Origin: Allomuricauda sp.
GTDB lineage: Bacteria; Bacteroidota; Bacteroidia; Flavobacteriales; Flavobacteriaceae
Assembly: GCA_028289745.1 (NCBI GenBank)
Contig: JANQOD010000407.1
Span: 1-11,961, forward strand
Length of the DNA stretch: 11,961 nucleotides
Direction of reading: 5' to 3'
In this document: in pieces, positions 6,654-11,961 of the stretch
Position numbering within the stretch: position 1 is the stretch's first letter
Layout of the letters: every line of letters starts with the position of its first letter
Position numbers and translations under genes: made by a program
The notes under the pieces: generated by a model
What the model was told of the DNA's origin: nothing
The model's input: only the letters and a program-made list of their open reading frames with translations
The model's database searches: none

Positions 6654-7918
6654 TCTTTACCAAAAAAATAAAGGCCGGGGCATTGCAGTTCGTGCTCTTT
6701 ATCGGGGCGATAGTCGCCGTATTGTTGTTATCGTTCGTCTTGGTCTCTTACTCCCACAACCTATTTCTTAAAAAGACGGATGTATGGGTCGAGATCATAC
6801 AAGCGGCCGATTCGGGGTTAAAGCGTTCTTTTGACCAGGACATGAAAGCAGGTGAAACAATCGAAATGCCCGCTATGAACGATTTGGGGATTTTGGTTTC
6901 GGTGGAAAAGGAGTATTGGGGCGTGCTGGAGATCCGTAAGGTCAAGTCAGAAAAAGGAAAAATGGGCTTTGAAAAATGGGCCTTTGTGGGCCATGCCGAC
7001 GAAAAACGAGCGGCCCTGTACCTGCAAGATAACCAACGCCCGTTGGTATTGGCCGGAAATACCAAAATAACGGGCACGGCCTTTCTCCCTGAAAAAGGGG
7101 TCAAGATGGGCAATATTTATGGCAACAGCTACTATGCCCCTAAATTGATCTATGGGGAAGAAAAAATGAGTACGGCCGCACTTCCCATTTTTGATTCAGA
7201 AATCAGGCAACAAATCAAAAGATTGACCGGTCGGGGGTTTGAGCCCCAAGGGGAGGAAGTTCCTTTAAAAACCGGGCTTGTGCTCAAAAACAGTTTTAAA
7301 GAACCGACAAAGGTCATCAAAGGTTCACATGTTCGATTGGAAAAAGCCCAATTGTCGGGAAACATCATCATATGGGCCACTGAAAAAATCACGGTCGATG
7401 CCTTTTCAAAACTGCACGATGTGGTACTGTTGGCCCCAAAAATCGAGGTGGCCGATTGGGCGAAAGGCAACTTTCAGGCTTTGGCCAGCGAATCCATAGC
7501 AGTGGGCAAGGGTTGTGAATTGGCGTATCCGACCGTCTTGTGGGTACATCAAGAAATAGCGGGCGATCCTTCACCAAATGATATTCGCCCCAATGTTATG
7601 GTCGATTCTTATGCCCATGTAAGGGGCATGGTCATCTATCAAAACAAAGGGGAGGAAGCCAATCGTTTTAAGCCCCATATCAAAATCGATGAAAATGCCA
7701 AGGTGGTCGGCGAGGTATATGGTACTAAAAATCTGGAACTGGAGGGTAGTGTTCATGGCAGCGTGACCACAGGTAGCTTTGTAGCACTTGAAAATGGCAA
7801 TAGCTACCAAAACCACCTCTACAATGCATATATCAACAGCACGCAACTGCCTATCGAATATGCCGGAATCGGATTTGAAAATGAATCTATGAACCAAATC
7901 GTGAAATGGCTGTATTGA
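6650..7918 (+). CDS. GspK/PilX-like minor pseudopilin with beta-solenoid-like C-terminal region
   Basis: The 422-residue protein starts with a basic leader, MIFTKKIKA, then GALQFVLFIGAIVAV, a long hydrophobic helix (about 10-33). This is the N-terminal pattern of GspK/PilX minor pseudopilins, which lack the Glu+5 of other pilins. The large exported part is unusual: from about residue 221 to 385 it shows short alternating strands at regular spacing (VIKGSHVRLEKAQLSGNII, KIEVADWAKGNFQALAS, then IKIDENAKVVGEVYG, LELEGSVHGSVTTGSFV), reminiscent of beta-solenoid or bactofilin-type folds. It overlaps the GspC-like gene by 4 nt and the next pseudopilin by 13 nt. GspK-like proteins cap the pseudopilus tip with GspI and GspJ, and the neighbours here are I- and J-like. 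The pseudopilin call is moderately safe; the solenoid call is from pattern only. Confidence 0.7.
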   Translation: MIFTKKIKAGALQFVLFIGAIVAVLLLSFVLVSYSHNLFLKKTDVWVEIIQAADSGLKRSFDQDMKAGETIEMPAMNDLGILVSVEKEYWGVLEIRKVKSEKGKMGFEKWAFVGHADEKRAALYLQDNQRPLVLAGNTKITGTAFLPEKGVKMGNIYGNSYYAPKLIYGEEKMSTAALPIFDSEIRQQIKRLTGRGFEPQGEEVPLKTGLVLKNSFKEPTKVIKGSHVRLEKAQLSGNIIIWATEKITVDAFSKLHDVVLLAPKIEVADWAKGNFQALASESIAVGKGCELAYPTVLWVHQEIAGDPSPNDIRPNVMVDSYAHVRGMVIYQNKGEEANRFKPHIKIDENAKVVGEVYGTKNLELEGSVHGSVTTGSFVALENGNSYQNHLYNAYINSTQLPIEYAGIGFENESMNQIVKWLY

Positions 7919-8229
7919 GAAAAGTAAGGGCATCGACCCTAATGGAAACCTTGGTCGCCACTGTCTTGATCGTAGTGGTGTTCATGACGGCCAGTATGGT
8001 GTTGAACAATCTCTTTGCCACCAGCATACAGCTCAATGACAACGAAGTGCGACAAGAGCTGCTGCGGTTGCAGTACCAGCACCAAAACAAGCGGTTGCCA
8101 GTGCCTTACTATGCAGAATTGGGACCTTGGCAGATAGAAGTGAGCGAAATCGATTGGCAATCGACCACCCAGACCGTGTTCGAGGCCAACCACCGATCGG
8201 GCAACAAAGAAATTGTGCTCAAAAAATGA
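7906..8229 (+). CDS. Minor pseudopilin (GspI/GspH-like)
   Basis: The 107-residue protein has a class-III signal: leader MAVLRKVRA, then S-T-L-M-E, giving Glu at +5 after cleavage behind Ala9, followed by the hydrophobic helix TLVATVLIVVVFMTASMV. In the prepilin family this helix packs into the pseudopilus core and Glu+5 is needed for assembly. The remaining globular part is short (about 70 residues), as in GspI. The cleavage residue is Ala where Gly is usual, and Phe+1 is replaced by Ser. The start overlaps the GspK-like gene by 13 nt and its stop overlaps the next start (ATGA), so translation is probably coupled. Confidence 0.82.
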   Translation: MAVLRKVRASTLMETLVATVLIVVVFMTASMVLNNLFATSIQLNDNEVRQELLRLQYQHQNKRLPVPYYAELGPWQIEVSEIDWQSTTQTVFEANHRSGNKEIVLKK

Positions 8230-8693
8230 AGAGAGTGGCCAAAATAAAGGCGTTTACACTGAGCGAGATGCTGGTAGTGCTTTTGCTCACCACCATCGTT
8301 GTGGGCATGGCCTTTGCCGTGCTCAATCTGGTACAGCGCCAAATGCAGGGCATCGATGGCAATTACGAACAAAATACCGAGTTCAACCTGTTGCGGCAAA
8401 GCCTGTGGCTCGATTTCAACCAGTACGATGGGGTTTGGTACGATGCCAAAAAAAACGAACTGGTGTTCGCCAACGAGTTGCGAGAGACGGCATATGGGCT
8501 TCATGAAGCGTACATCATCAAACAGCAAGACACTTTTTTTGTGGAGGTCGTTCAACAAGATTTTTTCTTTAAAGGCCGAGAACAATCCTCTGGAGAAATA
8601 GATGCCCTAGAGTTCAGGCTCTCAAAAAAGAACGGTTCACAACGGCTTTTTGTGTTCAAAAAAAATGCGGCCACCAGCCACCTAAACCAATAG
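8226..8693 (+). CDS. Minor pseudopilin (GspJ-like)
   Basis: The start is ATG 8226, because the leader MKRVAKIKA directly precedes the canonical F-T-L-S-E motif (Phe+1, Glu+5) and the hydrophobic helix MLVVLLLTTIVVGMAF. The longer open frame from 8127 would place about 33 codons, overlapping the previous gene, ahead of the signal. The 155-residue product has a globular part of about 115 residues with alternating strands (YDAKKNELVFAN, DTFFVEVVQQDFFF, DALEFRLSKK), fitting a GspJ/GspH-type pseudopilin head. It is exported and processed by a prepilin peptidase that is not in the window. It is separated by 1 nt from the GspF gene. Confidence 0.82.
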   Translation: MKRVAKIKAFTLSEMLVVLLLTTIVVGMAFAVLNLVQRQMQGIDGNYEQNTEFNLLRQSLWLDFNQYDGVWYDAKKNELVFANELRETAYGLHEAYIIKQQDTFFVEVVQQDFFFKGREQSSGEIDALEFRLSKKNGSQRLFVFKKNAATSHLNQ

Positions 8694-8694
8694 A

Positions 8695-9831
8695 ATGGGA
8701 TTTAAACTCGAACAGACCATACCTGCTGAACCAAAGCGCATAACTTCTGAAGGAGGGATAGAGGGGCTGTTGAAGAAGGAAATCACCCTTTTCGGAACCT
8801 TTTTCAACAATAAGAAGAAAGAGCATTTTTATGCCGAATTGGCGGTGCTCTTAAAGGCAGGTGTGCACCTACGAGAGGGACTGCAACTGTTGGCCGACAA
8901 CCAGAAGAAGGAAAAACTGCGCAGTTTTTATGCCACCATGGTAGAAAATTTGGATGCCGGGCAAAGCCTTTGTGAAGTATTGAAGTCTAGAAAAGAGTTC
9001 ACCGAATATGAGTATTACTCCGTACAGATAGGGGAAGAAAGTGGCAATCTGGCACGGGTCATTGAGGAACTGGGGAGTTTCTTTGCACATAAAAATGAGC
9101 AGCGGCGACAGCTATTGAACGCCATGACCTACCCCATCATCATCTTTTGCACGGCAGTTTTGGTGGTCATATTCATGTTACGGATGGTCGTGCCCATGTT
9201 CGAGGACATCTTTCGCCAGAACGGGGTCGAACTGCCCACCATCACCAAATGGATCATATCGGCCTCTAACGGCATCAGAGACTATGGCTGGTTGACATTG
9301 TTCTTATTGATTGGATTACTATTGTTCAGAAAAATACTCTTTAAGAGGGAAAGTGTACAGCGAAAACGGGATGCCCTTTTGTTGAAAGTCCCTTTCTTGG
9401 GCCAGTTCATCCGATCCGTTTACCTGTCTCAGTTTACACAGGCGGTGGCCCTTTTGACGGCCTCAAAAGTGCCCGTTTTGAACAGTATACAAATGGCGAA
9501 GCGCATGATCCGTTTCCATCCCTTACAAGATGCCCTGGCCGAAACGGAAGCCAAGATCATGAAGGGGGCAAGCCTCAACGAGAGCATCAAGGGCAACAAA
9601 ATCTTCGACAATAAGATGGCCTCATTGATCAAAGTGGCCGAAGAGACCAACCAGACCGAGTTTATCTTTGAAAGGCTCAACCAGCAGTACAACCAAGAGG
9701 TACGGCAAAAGTCGAAATTACTGTCTACCCTTATGGAGCCTTTGATCATTGTGGTCATCGGTCTCTTTGTGGGGGTCATTTTGGTGTCAATGTACCTGCC
9801 CATGTTCAAGTTGAGCAGCGTCTTGGGATGA
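8695..9831 (+). CDS. GspF/PilC-family inner-membrane platform protein
   Basis: The 378-residue protein has two repeated GspF cytoplasmic domains. The first (about 43-165) holds FYAELAVLLKAGVHLREGL and the G-E-E-S-G motif (113-117), followed by a membrane helix (about 144-166) that runs into RMVVPMFEDIF. A second helix is at about 197-213. The second domain (about 243-370) starts SQFTQAVALLTASKVPVL and has the degenerate counterpart KVAEETNQ (313-320), then the last helix and the family-typical ending YLPMFKLSSVLG. In type II secretion and type IV pilus systems this protein sits in the inner membrane and couples the assembly ATPase to pseudopilin extraction. It is slightly shorter than the usual length of about 400, because the N-terminal region is short. 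It is the last gene of the operon. Confidence 0.93.
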   Translation: MGFKLEQTIPAEPKRITSEGGIEGLLKKEITLFGTFFNNKKKEHFYAELAVLLKAGVHLREGLQLLADNQKKEKLRSFYATMVENLDAGQSLCEVLKSRKEFTEYEYYSVQIGEESGNLARVIEELGSFFAHKNEQRRQLLNAMTYPIIIFCTAVLVVIFMLRMVVPMFEDIFRQNGVELPTITKWIISASNGIRDYGWLTLFLLIGLLLFRKILFKRESVQRKRDALLLKVPFLGQFIRSVYLSQFTQAVALLTASKVPVLNSIQMAKRMIRFHPLQDALAETEAKIMKGASLNESIKGNKIFDNKMASLIKVAEETNQTEFIFERLNQQYNQEVRQKSKLLSTLMEPLIIVVIGLFVGVILVSMYLPMFKLSSVLG

Positions 9832-9929
9832 TTTCACTAAATCGGCGGTTTTTTGAGACACTCTTGAAACTTTGAATATCCAAAACAATTAAATCTCTCT
9901 TTGAAGAAAGTCAAATGATGCTATTTGGA

Positions 9930-9939
9930 ACGGTACCGT
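9930..9939. promoter_or_regulatory. 10-bp perfect palindrome between operon and endopeptidase gene
   Basis: ACGGTACCGT is self-complementary and lies 99 nt after the gspF-like stop and about 100 nt before the next start. It is flanked by TTTGG on the left and CCAAA on the right, asymmetrically placed. It may be a regulator site, but a 10-bp palindrome can occur by chance. The rest of the 9832-10038 spacer shows no gene of useful length. Confidence 0.2.
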
Positions 9940-9960
9940 AAAAACCAAAATGTTGTACCC

Positions 9961-9986
9961 AGAGCAAATAAAAAAGGCTCTTTTTT
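9961..9986 (+). terminator. Weak terminator candidate after the pseudopilus operon
   Basis: AGAGC (9961-9965) pairs with GCTCT (9977-9981) across an 11-base A-rich loop, and a run of six T (9981-9986) follows directly. The stem is short, so the call is tentative, but the position after the last operon gene fits. Confidence 0.35.
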
Positions 9987-10038
9987 CTGTTGACCAAAAA
10001 GTCTGAATTTTATAAAAACTACCCTAAAGCTTTAGTTG

Positions 10039-11325
10039 ATGAAAATAACCGCTAACGAAGAGAGTGTTCAAAATTTCCAAGGCGGCAACGATACGATCAA
10101 AAAAGTTATTTCCCTTACTTTTGCCAAAAGTATTTTTGTGAATACCACATTGAGATTTAGCAACGTTGTTCTCTTACTCTTATTCTTGGCATCATGCGCT
10201 CCGATTGCGGAAGAAAGCCCATTTGCAGGCCTTGTTTCAGAGATAAGAACCACCTATGCTCCCGACAAACGGGTAGCGCTTTTTGATGTACGGCTTACCA
10301 AGAGCAAAGACAGCTATATTCTTAGAGGGGAAAGTAATTTGGCCGATGCGATCGACGCCCTAAAACAAGAGCTTGCCGCTAAAAATGTCTCATTTATCGA
10401 TAGTATTCAGCTTTTGCCTTCCGCGGAACTGAAGGGCAAGACCGTAGCGGTAGTCAACGTTTCGGCGGCCAATCTACGGAGCAATCCCAAACAATCGGCA
10501 GAGCTGGCCTCCCAGGCCACCTTGGGCACCCCGATACAAGTTTTGAAGAAGCAAGGGGGTTGGTATTATGTGCAGACCCCAGATGATTATCTATCTTGGG
10601 TGAACGGGGGCGACCTTCAATTAATGGACACCGATCATCATTCAAAGTGGAAGGCCGCACCTAAGATTATTTATTTGGAAACCTACGGACACGCTTATAC
10701 CGATACAGGTGAAACCGCAGTGGTTTCCGATTTGGTGGCGGGCTGTATTTTGGAAGCGCTCGCCGAGGAAAACAACCATTGTAAAGTGCAATTTCCCGAT
10801 GGCCGAGAGGGGTTTGCCATAAAAGACGAAGCCAAAGACTATCAGCAGTGGCTTGACAGGCTAGACCCGACCGTTGACGATTTGTTGGCGACCTCCAAAA
10901 GCCTGATGGGGGTACCCTATCTCTGGGGAGGCACCTCAACCAAGGGAGTCGATTGCAGTGGCTTTATGAAAACGATCTATTTTTTGAACGGCATGGTGAT
11001 TCCTAGGGATGCCTCGCAACAGGTGCATACGGGCAAACCGGTTGATTCCGTTGGCGATTTCTCAAAATTGCGCAAAGGCGATTTACTGTTTTTTGGAACA
11101 AAGGCAACAGATTCCAGCACTGAGAAGGTGGTTCATGTAGCCATGTGGATCGGCGACAATGAATTCATTCACGCCTCAGACATGGTTGAAGTGAACAGTA
11201 TGGATCCCAATGCCCATAATTTTGACGAGTCGAATAAAAACCGTTACCTACGTTCAAAACGGATTTTAAAGGAAGAAGATCATGAACTGATTCATTTAAC
11301 CCGCACCCCACTTTTTAAGGATTGA
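10039..11325 (+). CDS. SH3-NlpC/P60 peptidoglycan endopeptidase lipoprotein (C40 family)
   Basis: C40 cysteine peptidases of this kind cut the bond between D-gamma-glutamate and the diamino acid in peptidoglycan stem peptides. From ATG 10039 the product has 428 residues. A hydrophobic run ends in LLLLFLASC (lipobox Cys53). An SH3-like domain (about 134-196: VNVSAANLRSNP, GGWYYVQTPDDYLSWV) follows, then a second SH3-like stretch (about 208-262). The NlpC/P60 domain (about 280-410) has PYLWGGTSTKGVDCSGF with Cys306, VVHVAMWIG with His366, and EFIHAS with His378, the usual Cys-His-polar arrangement. The 52 residues before the Cys are too long for a lipoprotein signal. TTG 10150 would give MRFSNVVLLLLFLASC, and GTG 10138 a 20-residue version; either is more plausible biologically. 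The role is probably cell-wall turnover at the periplasmic face. It seems to be a separate unit from the operon before it. Confidence 0.93.
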   Translation: MKITANEESVQNFQGGNDTIKKVISLTFAKSIFVNTTLRFSNVVLLLLFLASCAPIAEESPFAGLVSEIRTTYAPDKRVALFDVRLTKSKDSYILRGESNLADAIDALKQELAAKNVSFIDSIQLLPSAELKGKTVAVVNVSAANLRSNPKQSAELASQATLGTPIQVLKKQGGWYYVQTPDDYLSWVNGGDLQLMDTDHHSKWKAAPKIIYLETYGHAYTDTGETAVVSDLVAGCILEALAEENNHCKVQFPDGREGFAIKDEAKDYQQWLDRLDPTVDDLLATSKSLMGVPYLWGGTSTKGVDCSGFMKTIYFLNGMVIPRDASQQVHTGKPVDSVGDFSKLRKGDLLFFGTKATDSSTEKVVHVAMWIGDNEFIHASDMVEVNSMDPNAHNFDESNKNRYLRSKRILKEEDHELIHLTRTPLFKD

Positions 11326-11338
11326 TGTTTCCGCTCCC

Positions 11339-11355
11339 TGAAGTTTATTACTTCA
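11339..11355 (+). terminator. Stem-loop after the endopeptidase gene
   Basis: TGAAGT and ACTTCA form a perfect 6-bp stem with loop TTATT, 13 nt after the stop codon. No T-run follows directly (the nearest, seven T, is about 15 nt further on), so an intrinsic terminator is doubtful; it may be an mRNA 3' stabilising hairpin. Confidence 0.3.
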
Positions 11356-11429
11356 AAGCGCTCCATACCATATTTTTTTGCCTATACAGGTCAAAATATC
11401 AGAACCAAAGTTCAAATAAACGATAAAAA

Positions 11430-11961
11430 ATGAGAGATAAACAAAGTTGGCCGAATTTAACCTTTTCAGACATTCAAGCGACACTTGAGACCCTTCATCA
11501 GTGGATCCAGATCGTAGGAAAAATTAGATTAAAGACAATGCCTTGGCAAAACCATTCATGGCATGTTTCATTGTATTTAAGCTCGAAAGGGTTCACCACT
11601 AATCCTATTCCTTATAAGGGTAGGGTTTTTCAAATAGATTTTGACTTCAAACTTCATAAACTATATGTGGAATGTTCGAATGCCGGAAAGGCAGAAATGG
11701 ACTTATACCCAAGAACGGTGGCCGACTTCTATCGGGAGCTTTTTGAGAAGTTGGATGTTATGGGTATAGATGTAAAAATCCACGGTAGTCCCAATGAAAT
11801 GGAACCGGCTATTCCTTTCCATGAAAACACCATCAACAAATCATACGATAAGGATGCTGTAGAAGCTATTTGGAAATCTATGCTCAAGGCAAATGAGGTG
11901 TTCACCAAATTCAGAAGCGACTTCGTTGGTAAGGTAAGTCCGGTTCATCTATTCTGGGGGG
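11430..11961 (+). CDS. DUF5996-family protein, 3' end outside window
   Basis: The ATG at 11430 opens a frame that runs off the right edge after 177 codons. The protein starts MRDKQSWPNL and shows the blocks I associate with DUF5996: TLHQWIQIVGKIRL, then NHSWHVSLYLSSKGFTTNPIPY, FQIDFDFKLHKLYVE, PRTVADFYRELFEKL, GIDVKIHGSPNE and FVGKVSPVHLFWG. The family function is unknown to me. No signal peptide or membrane segment is visible, so a cytoplasmic location is likely. The conserved Trp/His-rich blocks (PWQNHSWHVSLY, SPVHLFWG) could form an active or binding site, but this is speculation. The spacing of 104 nt from the endopeptidase suggests its own transcript. Confidence 0.85.
   Translation, partial: MRDKQSWPNLTFSDIQATLETLHQWIQIVGKIRLKTMPWQNHSWHVSLYLSSKGFTTNPIPYKGRVFQIDFDFKLHKLYVECSNAGKAEMDLYPRTVADFYRELFEKLDVMGIDVKIHGSPNEMEPAIPFHENTINKSYDKDAVEAIWKSMLKANEVFTKFRSDFVGKVSPVHLFWG

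Noticed and set aside
8127..8225. N-terminal extension of the GspJ-like pseudopilin
   Set aside because: The class-III leader begins at ATG 8226, which forms an ATGA overlap with the previous stop; the extension is out-of-frame coding of the GspI-like gene.
8109..8585. Antisense open frame of 158 codons across the two pseudopilin genes
   Set aside because: It crosses two well-supported prepilin genes on the opposite strand and has no recognisable domain.
1..11961. CRISPR array, tRNA or rRNA genes
   Set aside because: No regularly spaced repeats, cloverleaf-like segments or conserved rRNA stretches were seen on either strand.

Overview
The window looks like a chromosomal accessory-to-core junction from a marine-type Flavobacteriaceae member (Bacteroidota). 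The evidence is the RHS style (closing motif ending in N-N-P-V-F-F-T-D-P-S-G), short A-rich start regions without clear Shine-Dalgarno sequences, many lipoproteins, MORN/YwqK-type repeats and the pseudopilin leader style. The genus assignment is inference; no marker gene is present. All genes are on the + strand.

Left part (1-4063): a polymorphic-toxin locus. The 3' end of a very large RHS/YD-repeat gene enters from the left edge. It ends in a conserved RHS closing motif near 2404-2515, followed by an unrecognised AT-rich C-terminal tip of about 252 residues, the expected position of a toxin domain. A lipoprotein with MORN_2/YwqK-like repeats (3231-3938) overlaps the tip gene by 44 nt and is the best immunity candidate. 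A 41-residue single-pass membrane peptide (3938-4063) overlaps it by 1 nt. Tip and partner genes share low GC, unlike the RHS core, which suggests the cassette was exchanged as a unit.

Middle (4064-5063): an IS1-family transposase with its DDE residues but no good ATG start, with weak candidate ends, next to a short tandem repeat. It separates the toxin locus from the next operon.

Right-centre (5064-9831): a compact seven-gene operon with overlaps or very short gaps, building part of a type II secretion/type IV pilus-like apparatus: a Cys-rich lipoprotein of unknown family, a small Fn3-like lipoprotein, a GspC/PilP-like inner-membrane protein, a GspK-like pseudopilin joined to a beta-solenoid-like region, two minor pseudopilins (GspI-like and GspJ-like) and the GspF/PilC platform protein. 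All three pseudopilins share a basic leader ending in Ala at residue 9. Secretin, ATPase, major pseudopilin and prepilin peptidase are not in the window.

Right end (9832-11961): an intergenic region with a weak terminator candidate, a lipoprotein-type SH3-NlpC/P60 peptidoglycan endopeptidase (C40 family), a small stem-loop, and the first 177 codons of a DUF5996-family gene cut by the window edge.
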